Source: Psychrobacter cibarius
GTDB lineage: Bacteria > Pseudomonadota > Gammaproteobacteria > Pseudomonadales > Moraxellaceae
Direction of reading: 5' to 3'
Assembly: GCF_016107535.1 (NCBI RefSeq)
Contig: NZ_JABASQ010000001.1
Span: forward strand, 124,001-188,000
Length of the DNA: 64,000 nt
Part shown: positions 7,776 to 15,823 of the stretch, piece by piece
Layout of the letters: every line of letters begins with the position of its first letter
Numbering within the stretch: position 1 is the first letter of the stretch
Notes under the pieces: model-generated
Told to the model about the DNA's origin: nothing
Database searches by the model: none
Seen by the model: the letters and a program-made list of their open reading frames with translations, nothing else
Position numbers and translations under genes: made by a program

Positions 7776-9488
7776 ATGTCAATATCTCAAGCCGCCAAAA
7801 TCAATGCGCCCAATGCTAATAAAAAAAGCCGCTCCCTAAGCAAGCTCTATAATCGCGAGATTAATCTCAATCATCTGATCATAGTCGTTGCTCTGTATTT
7901 AGTAGCGTCGGCGAATATTGGCTTTTTTGAGCAAGTACTCAGCGTTTATCCATTTAGCACAAACGCGGGCTTTATTTTTTCCATCATAGGCTTATTATTT
8001 GGGCTGATATGGTTGGTGTTGTCACTGCTGTGTTATCGCTCAACAGCAAAAGTAGTGCTTATCATAATGGTGCTGATTGCAGCTATCTGTGGTTACTTTA
8101 CCGACGCCTACGGGACGATATTTAATCGTGATATGCTCATTAACGGCTTACAAACCGATCAAGCAGAAGCTATGGGATTAATGGCACCCAGTCTATTTAT
8201 TCGCCTGTTTTTATTAGGTATAGTGCCTGCTTTTATGATTGGTAACATTCGTCTAAAGCGATTGTCTTGGCAACAAGCAACCCTTCAAAAATCAGTCACC
8301 CTATTATTACCTATCGTATTGGTAGCGGTGTGTCTAGTGCCATTTGGTGACCAATACGCCAGCTTTTTTCGCCAGCACAAAATAGTCCGTAGTTATGTCA
8401 ATCCTATTACCCCTGTTTATTCTGTTATCAAACTGGGTACTGATTATATCGCTGAGCGCCGTCGTCCCGATACGCTAATCCCCCATGCCACAGATGCAAA
8501 ACGCAGCATTTCTTTTAACACTAGCAACAGCGCTGTAAAACCTAAGTTGATGGTATTTGTAGTAGGAGAAACCGTCCGCGCTGACCATATTGGCTTAAAC
8601 GGTTATGAGCGCAACACCACGCCTTTGCTTTCAAAACAATCAGACATTTACAGCTTTAAAGACGCCTCGTCATGCGGCACATCCACCGCCTATTCAGTAC
8701 CTTGCATGTTTAGCTACGCCAATAGAGAAAATTATGACCCTGATAGCGCTAGCTATAATGAAAACGTGCTCGATACACTACACAAGCAAGGCGTCAAGGT
8801 CGTTTGGCGAGACAATAACTCTAGCGCCAAAGGGGTGGCTGACCGCGTAACTTTTGAGGATTATAAAACAGCCGCGCTCAATCCAGATTGTGATATTGAG
8901 TGTCGAGACATAGGCATGCTTGATGGTTTTGATAAACTGGTTAAGTCAGGCAGCTCACAGAAAGAGACACCTAAAGACACACTTATTTTGCTGCATCAAA
9001 TGGGCAATCATGGACCCGCTTATTTTAAGCGTTACCCTAAAGATTTTGCAGAATATCAGCCCGTCTGTATGACCAATGAGCTATCAAAATGCGACAACCA
9101 ATCGGTTATCAATGGTTATGACAATGCCATTCGTTATACAGATTATTTTTTAAATAGCGTGATCGACATCTTAAAACCTTATGAGCAAGATTATGAGGTG
9201 GTGATGGTATATATTAGTGATCATGGAGAAAGTTTGGGCGAAAACAATATTTACTTGCATGGTCTGCCATACGCTATTGCGCCAAATGCTCAAAAGCACG
9301 TGCCAGTGATTATTTGGTCACCGAATGGCAACGGCATTGATAGCAGCACTATTGCTAAGACTAGCCTAGCTAACATGATTGATCAGCCCGTATCACATGA
9401 TTTTATTACGCCAACCTTGCTTCAGTTTTTTGGTATCACCACTGACGAAACCAAAGCAGCACCCACCTTTTTTAAAGTGGCTAATTGA
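7776..9488 (+). CDS. eptA: MCR/ICR-like lipid A phosphoethanolamine transferase
   Basis: This inner-membrane enzyme moves phosphoethanolamine from phosphatidylethanolamine to lipid A, lowering negative charge and polymyxin binding. The first 200 or so residues carry five membrane helices. The periplasmic sulfatase-fold domain has VVGETVRADHIGLNGYER with Glu265 as a metal ligand, then SCGTSTAYSVPCMFSY with Thr304 as the predicted nucleophile, LLHQMGNHGPAYFKRY, and ISDHGESLGENNIYLHG with the Asp-His ligand pair. These match MCR-1-type motifs closely, including YFTDAYGT, LQTDQAEA and YASFFRQHK in the membrane-proximal part. The ATG at 7776 is preferred over TTG at 7761. It heads a locus with its own two-component system. 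Confidence 0.93.
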   Translation: MSISQAAKINAPNANKKSRSLSKLYNREINLNHLIIVVALYLVASANIGFFEQVLSVYPFSTNAGFIFSIIGLLFGLIWLVLSLLCYRSTAKVVLIIMVLIAAICGYFTDAYGTIFNRDMLINGLQTDQAEAMGLMAPSLFIRLFLLGIVPAFMIGNIRLKRLSWQQATLQKSVTLLLPIVLVAVCLVPFGDQYASFFRQHKIVRSYVNPITPVYSVIKLGTDYIAERRRPDTLIPHATDAKRSISFNTSNSAVKPKLMVFVVGETVRADHIGLNGYERNTTPLLSKQSDIYSFKDASSCGTSTAYSVPCMFSYANRENYDPDSASYNENVLDTLHKQGVKVVWRDNNSSAKGVADRVTFEDYKTAALNPDCDIECRDIGMLDGFDKLVKSGSSQKETPKDTLILLHQMGNHGPAYFKRYPKDFAEYQPVCMTNELSKCDNQSVINGYDNAIRYTDYFLNSVIDILKPYEQDYEVVMVYISDHGESLGENNIYLHGLPYAIAPNAQKHVPVIIWSPNGNGIDSSTIAKTSLANMIDQPVSHDFITPTLLQFFGITTDETKAAPTFFKVAN

Positions 9489-9528
9489 ATTCTTTATCAT
9501 CGCTCCGCCTTTTTAGGTAATAATACTC

Positions 9529-10215
9529 ATGTACAAGATACTCATCATTGAAGACAATCCCGATATCGTCGCCAATATTTATGCTTTTTTTGAGCCGAAA
9601 GGCTTTGAGCTAGACAATGCCCATAATGGCATTAGTGGCTTAACGCTCGCATCAAATAATCGATATGACGTCATTTTGTTAGATGTCATGCTGCCGGGTA
9701 TGGACGGCACTAAACTGTGCAAAAAGCTCAGGGAAGAGCGGCATGACAAAACGCCAGTATTGATGCTGACCGCTCGCGATACGATTTTAGATAAAGTGGC
9801 AGGATTCGATAGTGGCGCTGACGATTATCTGGTTAAGCCTTTCTCATTGGTGGAATTAGAATCTCGTATTAAGGCTCTCATACGCCGACATAAAGATGAT
9901 CATTTTGAGCATAGTTTAACTGTTGGCACGTTGTCTTTAAACCATAGTGAGCATACGATTACACGTGAAGGCAAGTCGCTAAAACTCACACCAACAGGCT
10001 TCAAAATACTACATACCTTGATGAGTGCGGCGCCGCGCGTGGTTAGCAAAACCGAGCTGGAAGAAAAGGTATGGGGCGAAGACATACCAAGCAGTGATGC
10101 ACTGCGCACTCACATGCATGGGGTCCGTGCGCAGGTAGATAAGCCGTTCGATAAAATCATGATAGTCACGTTGCCCGGTGTCGGTTACCAGATTATCGAT
10201 CCAGATAAAGCCTAA
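9529..10215 (+). CDS. PmrA-like OmpR-family response regulator
   Basis: The N-terminal receiver domain has the acidic pocket (IIEDNPD) and phospho-acceptor Asp52 in VILLDVMLPGMDG, with a conserved Thr in MLTARD and Lys in DYLVKPF. The C-terminal winged-helix domain spans roughly residues 125-225 (LTPTGFKILHTLM, RTHMHGVRAQVDK, GVGYQI). It lies 40 bases after eptA and before a histidine kinase, so it very likely answers to that kinase and binds the CTTAA(C/T) repeats found before eptA and dgkA. Calling it PmrA is inference from context. Confidence 0.92.
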   Translation: MYKILIIEDNPDIVANIYAFFEPKGFELDNAHNGISGLTLASNNRYDVILLDVMLPGMDGTKLCKKLREERHDKTPVLMLTARDTILDKVAGFDSGADDYLVKPFSLVELESRIKALIRRHKDDHFEHSLTVGTLSLNHSEHTITREGKSLKLTPTGFKILHTLMSAAPRVVSKTELEEKVWGEDIPSSDALRTHMHGVRAQVDKPFDKIMIVTLPGVGYQIIDPDKA

Positions 10216-10287
10216 AAAACCATCGTCTGATGTCCTTATTTGACTCTCAACGTCTTTCATATCGTCTTTCACAACGAAGTAAATACC

Positions 10288-11634
10288 ATGTTTAATATCG
10301 ACTCCATCGCCAATAAGTTTCGACTCTCCTACTTGTTATTTGCCCTATTACTGTGTGCCACTTTCGTCAGTATTTTCATGTATGCCGAAGTCAGAATGGA
10401 GCAACAGCTGGTCAAAGCTCGCTTATTGCAACAGTTAGAGCTTAGCCAAGAAAAAGAAGGCGATCAGCCTATTTATAGCGCTGAACCGGGTATTAAAATT
10501 TATCGCTTCGATAACGCACCGAGCAATCTGCAAAAACTGACCACCCAAACCGTACAAGAAATGCCCGTCACTGTCACCACTAAAAATGGTCAATCGACAA
10601 CAGAGTTACATTTTTTTAACTATAAAAAAGACAAAGAAAACTACATTTTAACCTACTTAGAAAATACTGAAATGGTGATGGGGAATTACCCTGTTTTAGC
10701 CATATTTGAGCATTTAGAAGACATATTTGCCAACGCCCTAAAAATAGCGGTCATTTTGAGCTTATTGATTGCAGCGATATTTTCATCGCTGTCCTCCAAG
10801 CAAATCATTAAACCTTTATTAGACTTAAAGCAAGCCGTAGAAACAGATCATCGCAACTTGACGGAATTGACGCATCTGCCCTCCGAGGTTGGCGTGTTAG
10901 CACGCGCAATCGATGAAAAAAACCACAAACTTGAGCAGTACCTCAAACGCGAGCAGCTATTTACTGGTGATGTCAGTCACGAGCTGCGCACGCCTTTGAC
11001 GATTATCATGGGGGCATCAGAGGTATTGTCCTCACAACTAGAAAACGACCCTCACTTGAGCGCATTTGCCACTCGTATCAGTACGACCGCCAAAGAAACC
11101 TCGGAGATTATCAGCGCCTTATTATTGCTGTCTCGTGCTCCTGAAAAACTGGATGCACCGCCAACGTCTATCAATGACATCGCGTTAAATGAAGTACAGC
11201 GCTTAAATTACTTGCTTCGCCATAAGTCAGTCACTTGTAAAATAGTCGCAGAACAGCTGTATGTCGCACACGTACGACCTGAACTGCTAAAAATGGCACT
11301 GGGTAATTTGATAAAAAATGCGTTTCAGTACACCGATGAGGGTGAGGTCATCATCACTATCGATGCTGAAAAAATCACCGTCACTGATACTGGTCTAGGT
11401 ATTCCTGAGGTGATGATGCAGCTGCTATATGAGAGATTTGAACGTCTAGAGCAGCAGTATAAAGACATCTCATTGGATACAGAATCGTCATTGGCAGCTG
11501 ACGCCCATTATCCAGTAGAAGGCACAGGCTTGGGGCTCAGTATTGTACAGCGCATCATGACACATATGGGCTGGCAGCTTACCCATCAAGTCAATCCGTT
11601 AGGTGGCAGTACTTTTATCATCAATTATCATTAG
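10288..11634 (+). CDS. PmrB-like sensor histidine kinase
   Basis: Membrane helices at about residues 12-34 and 148-168 bracket a periplasmic sensor region of roughly 115 residues. A HAMP-like linker follows, then the dimerisation box DVSHELRTPLT with His231, the N box LGNLIKNAFQYT, the G1 box VTDTGLGIP and the G2 box GTGLGLSIVQRI. The ATG at 10288 is preferred: the TTG 48 bases upstream would add residues that do not fit a signal-anchor start. It probably phosphorylates the regulator encoded just before it. The signal sensed cannot be read from sequence. Confidence 0.9.
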   Translation: MFNIDSIANKFRLSYLLFALLLCATFVSIFMYAEVRMEQQLVKARLLQQLELSQEKEGDQPIYSAEPGIKIYRFDNAPSNLQKLTTQTVQEMPVTVTTKNGQSTTELHFFNYKKDKENYILTYLENTEMVMGNYPVLAIFEHLEDIFANALKIAVILSLLIAAIFSSLSSKQIIKPLLDLKQAVETDHRNLTELTHLPSEVGVLARAIDEKNHKLEQYLKREQLFTGDVSHELRTPLTIIMGASEVLSSQLENDPHLSAFATRISTTAKETSEIISALLLLSRAPEKLDAPPTSINDIALNEVQRLNYLLRHKSVTCKIVAEQLYVAHVRPELLKMALGNLIKNAFQYTDEGEVIITIDAEKITVTDTGLGIPEVMMQLLYERFERLEQQYKDISLDTESSLAADAHYPVEGTGLGLSIVQRIMTHMGWQLTHQVNPLGGSTFIINYH

Positions 11635-11657
11635 AGCAGATCTCTATTTAAAAAAAG

Positions 11658-11674
11658 CTTAACGTTTTCTTAAT
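11658..11674 (+). promoter_or_regulatory. PmrA-box-like operator before dgkA
   Basis: CTTAAC (11658-11663), five bases, then CTTAAT (11669-11674) reproduce the repeat seen before eptA. TATACT at 11686-11691 is a good -10, placed 11 bases after the second half-site, as expected for an activator site occupying the -35 position. The match in both sequence and spacing to the eptA site argues that the same regulator controls both units. Confidence 0.72.
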
Positions 11675-11739
11675 GCCTGCCCGCTTATACTTAATATCTG
11701 CTGATTTATTTTGTCCATTTATTTTTTCCACGATTACAT

Positions 11740-11827
11740 AGTTAAATAGTTAAATAGTTAAATAGTTAAATGATTGAATGATTGAATGATTGAATGATTG
11801 AATGATTGAATGATTGAATGATTAAAA
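11740..11827. repeat. Octanucleotide tandem repeat array in the dgkA leader
   Basis: Four perfect copies of AGTTAAAT (11740-11771) run directly into six perfect copies of GATTGAAT (11772-11819) and one decayed copy (11820-11827). That makes eleven 8-bp units of two related sequences. The array lies between the predicted promoter (-10 at 11686) and the dgkA ATG at 11871, so it would be in the transcribed leader. Perfect short tandem repeats such as these are prone to slipped-strand copy-number change. Confidence 0.9.
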
Positions 11828-11870
11828 TTTATCGCATACCTTGATATTAATAGACTGTGAAGCATTTGAC

Positions 11871-12344
11871 ATGAATAAAGCAAATCCTATTAATCTTGAA
11901 AACCAGTCGACGAGTGGTGGGGGTTTAAGCCCAATAACAGGCAAAAAACAACTGCTACCTCATAGCTATGCCAGTGATGCCAAGGGTAAAACAGGATTTT
12001 ACCGTATTATAAAAGCCGCTGGTTACTCTCTGGACGGCTTCAAAGCAGCTTACAAATTTGAGGCGGCTTTTCGACAAGTATTTTGGCTCAATCTCATATT
12101 ATTGATGGCTATTATATTGTGCCCTTTCACTATCAGCGTCAAAATGCTTCTGGTCGTCGCTTCTTTTGTATCATTAATCGTCGAACTCATTAACACTGGA
12201 ATCGAAGCCAGTGTCGATCACACATCGACCGTCAAGCATCCACTCGCAAAGATAGCCAAAGATGTTGGCTCTGCGGCGCAATTTCTGGCATTAATACTGC
12301 TATTTATCTTGTGGATGATGGCATTATTGAGTGTTGTATTTTGA
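11871..12344 (+). CDS. dgkA: Diacylglycerol kinase DgkA
   Basis: DgkA is a small trimeric inner-membrane kinase that converts diacylglycerol to phosphatidic acid. The core matches the family well: GFYRIIKAAGYSLDGFKAAY, EAAFRQVFWLN, VELINTGIEASVDH with the catalytic and metal-binding Glu residues, and AKDVGSAAQFLAL, with three membrane helices. At 157 residues it is longer than the usual 120 because of a polar N-terminal extension of about 45 residues (MNKANPINLEN onward). The ATG at 11871 is chosen over a TTG 30 bases upstream. Its role here is probably recycling the diacylglycerol that EptA releases. Confidence 0.92.
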   Translation: MNKANPINLENQSTSGGGLSPITGKKQLLPHSYASDAKGKTGFYRIIKAAGYSLDGFKAAYKFEAAFRQVFWLNLILLMAIILCPFTISVKMLLVVASFVSLIVELINTGIEASVDHTSTVKHPLAKIAKDVGSAAQFLALILLFILWMMALLSVVF

Positions 12345-13132
12345 AAACATATTCAGCCAATGGAGTCTGGCTTAAACTCCTATGCTTGACCATCATAGCG
12401 ACACTGTTGTTTGAGCACAGCCAATTAGACATTCATATTAGTGAGCTTTTTTACACTAATGGACACTGGCTACTAGAAAAAGGCACACAACCTTTTGCCT
12501 TTATTTTTTATGACTTGCCTAAATTGCTACTCATCTTACTTGGCATTTATCTCATAGCCGTTCTAATTCTGAGACATAAACAGGATTCAGATATCAATCT
12601 GGTAATAAAAAATGCTAAGTACGATAAACTGCTCACGCCTTTATCCACGCGTGAAATAAGTTATCTACTGCTTGTTTTAATTGCCGTTCCCAGTATGATT
12701 GCGCTACTCAAAGGTGTGACTCATGTCAGTTGCCCCAATCATTTAATACTATTTGGTGGCGACTTGCCTTATCTAAATATTTGGCAAAACATAGTCGCTA
12801 ACACGCCTGCTAAGTGCTTCCCAGCGGCTCATGCCAGTGCAGGATTTTCTCTGTATGGCTTGGCCTTTTTACCCACTCTGCATCAGTATCGCTATAGAAT
12901 ATTTGAAATAGTCACGGTCATAGGATGGACGATGGGACTGTATAAGATGCTATTTGGTGATCACTTTTTTAGTCATACATTAGTATCGATGCTACTGTCA
13001 TTGACCATAACCTGCGCACTTGCAACGCTATTTTTTAAATACCCAGCAGCGAATAAAGCCAACAGTATCAATGCTAATGGCAAAAAATCTGATACGGCAA
13101 GCTTTCAAAAATCGTCGAAAACCCAATCTTAA
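12341..13132 (+). CDS. PAP2-family membrane phosphatase
   Basis: The three PAP2 motifs are recognisable in order: KGVTHVSCPNHL (motif 1 region), FPAAHASAGFSLYG (motif 2, with the catalytic His) and LFGDHFFSHTLVS (motif 3, with the nucleophile His). At least five membrane helices are predicted. The TTG at 12341 overlaps the dgkA stop as TTGA, which suggests translational coupling; a GTG at 12311 is the alternative start. PAP2 genes of this type accompany mcr-1-like genes in Moraxellaceae. Likely substrates are lipid phosphates such as phosphatidic acid, undecaprenyl pyrophosphate or lipid A 1-phosphate; the true one is unknown. Confidence 0.85.
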   Translation: MKTYSANGVWLKLLCLTIIATLLFEHSQLDIHISELFYTNGHWLLEKGTQPFAFIFYDLPKLLLILLGIYLIAVLILRHKQDSDINLVIKNAKYDKLLTPLSTREISYLLLVLIAVPSMIALLKGVTHVSCPNHLILFGGDLPYLNIWQNIVANTPAKCFPAAHASAGFSLYGLAFLPTLHQYRYRIFEIVTVIGWTMGLYKMLFGDHFFSHTLVSMLLSLTITCALATLFFKYPAANKANSINANGKKSDTASFQKSSKTQS

Positions 13133-13306
13133 CTGTTGAATAATAGCCAAATTAACAATGATACCCTTATGAAAATAAAGCTACTAAGCATTTGATAAAT
13201 AATGTATAAATAGTTATTGCTGACTGACTTAATATTGAGTAACAGCATGGATTGCGCTCGTCGACGACGTTCTTTATTTATCAATAGCCCGCAAAGGAAT
13301 GTAGCT

Positions 13307-13945
13307 ATGAGCATCCTATCTTTTATTCTAAAAAAATCAAATATCTACCCTTTACTGACATTGACATTGACATTGACATCGGCACTGCCATTATTAATAA
13401 TAAGCGCTGCACATAGCAGCCATGCCGCCAGTTATACCATCAATCCTGCTGGCACCCATGTGCGCTTTGCCATTGAACGCTTCCAATCCCCTGCCACTGC
13501 GGGCGGCTTTTATAATGTCCAAGGTCAACTGCAATATGACTCAAGTTTAAAAACTGGCAATATCTCCTTAGTCATTCCGATCAGCTCTCTAAATACGGGA
13601 AATAAAGCATTTAACCAGACTTTGACAGGCCCTAGCTTCTTTGATATGCAACGCTTTCCGTTGGCACGTTTTGATTCTAACAAATGGTATTTTAGCCAAG
13701 ACAAATCACGCCCAATGGTCACAAAAGTAGAAGGTCATCTAACGCTGCATGGCGAAACCCACCCTATTAGCTTAACAGCGACTAAGTTTGACTGTTATCT
13801 ACACCCTGCGCTCAAAAAAGATATTTGTGGTGGGGATTTTACGGCGATGATTGATCGCACCAAATGGAATATCGATAAATATGCGTGGTTTGGCGTCACT
13901 AAAAACCTTCACTTAAACATTCAGGTCGAGGCAACCAAACAGTAG
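13307..13945 (+). CDS. YceI-family periplasmic protein
   Basis: The precursor has a long signal peptide ending near SSHA and then a YceI lipocalin-like domain (ASYTINPAGTHVRFAIERF, GNISLVIPISSLNTG, FFDMQRFPLARFDS, GHLTLHGETHPISL). YceI proteins bind polyisoprenoid-type lipids in the periplasm. The ATG at 13307 has AAGGAA at 13294-13299, so upstream start codons were rejected. The hydrophobic part of the signal peptide is encoded by a run of four TTGACA-like hexamers (13355-13378), giving alternating Leu-Thr. A link to the preceding lipid A locus is possible but not shown. Confidence 0.9.
   Translation: MSILSFILKKSNIYPLLTLTLTLTSALPLLIISAAHSSHAASYTINPAGTHVRFAIERFQSPATAGGFYNVQGQLQYDSSLKTGNISLVIPISSLNTGNKAFNQTLTGPSFFDMQRFPLARFDSNKWYFSQDKSRPMVTKVEGHLTLHGETHPISLTATKFDCYLHPALKKDICGGDFTAMIDRTKWNIDKYAWFGVTKNLHLNIQVEATKQ
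13355..13378 (+). repeat. In-frame hexamer repeat in a signal peptide
   Basis: CTGACA followed by three copies of TTGACA encode a Leu-Thr run in the hydrophobic core of the YceI signal peptide. Gain or loss of a unit would keep the frame but change the length of the hydrophobic core by two residues. Confidence 0.8.
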
Positions 13946-14000
13946 CAGTCCTTATCAGCGTTAATTTTATGACATTAATTTTTATAGCACTGCTTTTTTA

Positions 14001-14040
14001 GAGCCTATCCTCATTTTAAAAATGGGCTAAAAATAGCTAA
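14001..14040. repeat. Fragment of the MITE-like repeat seen near tRNA-Asn
   Basis: The stretch starting gagcctatcctcatttt, flanked by TA, and continuing with aatgggctaaaaatagcta is the reverse complement of the tttagccatttttagccc...gaggacacgccc end of the elements at 29073-29126 and 29495-29664, but shortened. It fills the space between the convergent YceI and thioesterase genes. Confidence 0.45.
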
Positions 14041-14450
14041 ACGTGCTGAGGCGGTACGGAATACGTACCAACTACGTGAGCCACCATGTCGCGAGAACCT
14101 TCTGAGTAAAGAGAAACCTCGCCTACGATAAGCGTGCGCCCGACTTTCATCAACGTGCATTCAGCGATAATACGTGCCTCTGCTGAGGGTTTACGCAAGA
14201 AATTAATAGTCAAACTCGTCGTTACCGTTAATGGTACGATGCCAATCTTGCCAAGTATCGCCACATAGATAGCCACATCAGCAATGCTCATCAATACTGG
14301 TCCGGAGACCGTACCACCGGGACGCAATTCATCCGTACCAATATTATGCGCTAACGTCGCGCCATTATCGCCGACTGCTTCAATCACGCATTTGGTTTGC
14401 GGAAACTCTAACGCCATAAAGGCGACAATCTCTTCTTTGGTTGCAGACAT
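14037..14450 (-). CDS. PaaI-type hotdog-fold thioesterase
   Basis: A 137-residue hotdog-fold protein. The segment DELRPGGTVSGPVLMSIADV contains the conserved Gly-rich turn and the Asp of the central helix, typical of PaaI/YdiI-like acyl-CoA thioesterases. VTTSLTINFLRKP is the following core strand. The ATG at 14450 has an excellent AAGGAAGG upstream; a TTG start 33 bases further out was rejected. Substrate unknown. It follows the DUF3124 gene on the same strand with a small gap, so the two may be co-transcribed. Confidence 0.85.
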   Translation of the reverse strand: MSATKEEIVAFMALEFPQTKCVIEAVGDNGATLAHNIGTDELRPGGTVSGPVLMSIADVAIYVAILGKIGIVPLTVTTSLTINFLRKPSAEARIIAECTLMKVGRTLIVGEVSLYSEGSRDMVAHVVGTYSVPPQHV

Positions 14451-14479
14451 ATTCCTTCCTTGGATTTCATTATCCTTGA

Positions 14480-15022
14480 TCAATGCACCACTGGTGTGCC
14501 TTCTGTACTAAATGAAAAGCCTTTATTGCTAAAATTACCGATCATCACCGCCTCAATGACGGGCTTGACCGTCTCGTCTATCCCTTCGACTTCAATGATA
14601 AAGTTGGCACCCGATCCGCCTTTATCCTCTTCTTTTTCGACGATATAATTGAGCGTAGCCATTGCTGGAAGCTCAATCGGTTTGTTTAAATAGGATTTAA
14701 TAAAGGTTCCATCAGTGCCATAGTAGTCAATTTTATTGATATATAGCGATTTTTTTAGCGTGGTATTGCGTACGCTTAGTGTCGCTGATAGCAATACTTT
14801 ACGATTGTCTCTATCGGTATAAATATCAGAATAAATCGGCACATAAAAGGTTTGTTTATAGGCGAACTGACTTCGATCGACAGCTGTCGTCATCTCAAGT
14901 TCTTGAATGGGGTCTTGGTGCTTCTCTGAATATAAAACATTTGGGTTTTGTGTTGGCTGATCACAGCCAGACAACAGCCCCATCGTAGCGATTAGTAATA
15001 TAGAGATATTGCGCTTATTCAT
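14480..15022 (-). CDS. DUF3124 lipoprotein
   Basis: The first 20 residues form a lipoprotein signal ending LLSGC. The rest matches the DUF3124 pattern: YVPIYSDIYTDRDNRKVLLS, ATLSVRNTT, INKIDYYGTDGT and PAMATLNYIVE, then a C-terminal strand-rich segment. The strand pattern suggests an Ig-like or beta-sandwich fold anchored in the outer or inner membrane facing the periplasm. Function is unknown. The start is supported by AAGGGGGAG just upstream. Confidence 0.8.
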   Translation of the reverse strand: MNKRNISILLIATMGLLSGCDQPTQNPNVLYSEKHQDPIQELEMTTAVDRSQFAYKQTFYVPIYSDIYTDRDNRKVLLSATLSVRNTTLKKSLYINKIDYYGTDGTFIKSYLNKPIELPAMATLNYIVEKEEDKGGSGANFIIEVEGIDETVKPVIEAVMIGNFSNKGFSFSTEGTPVVH

Positions 15023-15064
15023 AAGCTCCCCCTTGCCTTTTTATGTCACAGCCATTGCAAATAG

Positions 15065-15766
15065 TTACTTAATTTTTACACCGACACTGCGTAGAAACTC
15101 ATTGATATGCTTGTTAGCACCATAAATAATCAATACGTCTTTGTCTTGCAATACTTGCTCAGGTGCCGCCATACCTTTAATACTAGGCTTACGCTGCATA
15201 CGACCGAAGCTGTCCTCATAATACTCATAGCGCAGGGTACTAAGCAATCGAATATTAAACTTTTGCTCCAGCTGCAAGTGATCAACCGTCTGACCAATCA
15301 AGGCGCTTGGAATACTAATCTCTACGATACTAAAGTTATCGCTCAGCTCAAACGAGTCGACGAAGTAACGTAGTGACAGCCGTTTCGCCCAGCGGTTGGC
15401 GGCTTCTTTTTCGGGATGAATCAAATCATCAACGCCGATGGCTTGCAGCACTTTTTCGTGCAGCGGATTGATACTACGACTGATCAGACGCTTGGCTTTT
15501 AGCGTTTTAAATAGTGCCGTCGCCATGACATTTGCACCTTGGTCTTCACCGATGGCAACGATGACGATATCCGTATCGATAATTGGTAAGCCCATGACCG
15601 TATATTCATCTGTCGCATCCATACAGATGGTATGAGAAATGACTTCCTTATACGCTTCGACCTTTTGCATACTGCTATCAATAGCAATCACTTCATGACC
15701 TTGACTGGTCAATGCCATACCTAACGATGAGCCAAAATTCCCTAATCCTACGATGATATATCTCAT
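15065..15766 (-). CDS. ktrA: KtrA/TrkA-type potassium channel regulatory subunit
   Basis: This is a cytoplasmic RCK protein that gates the membrane subunit encoded directly upstream. The N-terminal Rossmann domain starts YIIVGLGNFGSSLGMALTSQ with the GxGxxG dinucleotide-binding loop, followed by VIAIDSS and VIVAIGED. A C-terminal RCK-C domain spans roughly residues 145-230 (VEISIPSALIGQTVDHL). Length 233 is normal for KtrA; TrkA is about twice as long. ATG 15766 is preferred, with AAGG upstream; a TTG 21 bases earlier is the alternative. Confidence 0.88.
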   Translation of the reverse strand: MRYIIVGLGNFGSSLGMALTSQGHEVIAIDSSMQKVEAYKEVISHTICMDATDEYTVMGLPIIDTDIVIVAIGEDQGANVMATALFKTLKAKRLISRSINPLHEKVLQAIGVDDLIHPEKEAANRWAKRLSLRYFVDSFELSDNFSIVEISIPSALIGQTVDHLQLEQKFNIRLLSTLRYEYYEDSFGRMQRKPSIKGMAAPEQVLQDKDVLIIYGANKHINEFLRSVGVKIK

Positions 15767-15823
15767 AACTTTATTAACCTTGTTCAATATTTCTTAATGA
15801 TGAAATAGTTTTTTTGCGAGCAT

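Noticed and set aside
10009-10272. Minus-strand frame over the end of the response regulator gene
   Set aside because: Shadow of the regulator's DNA-binding domain with no independent evidence.
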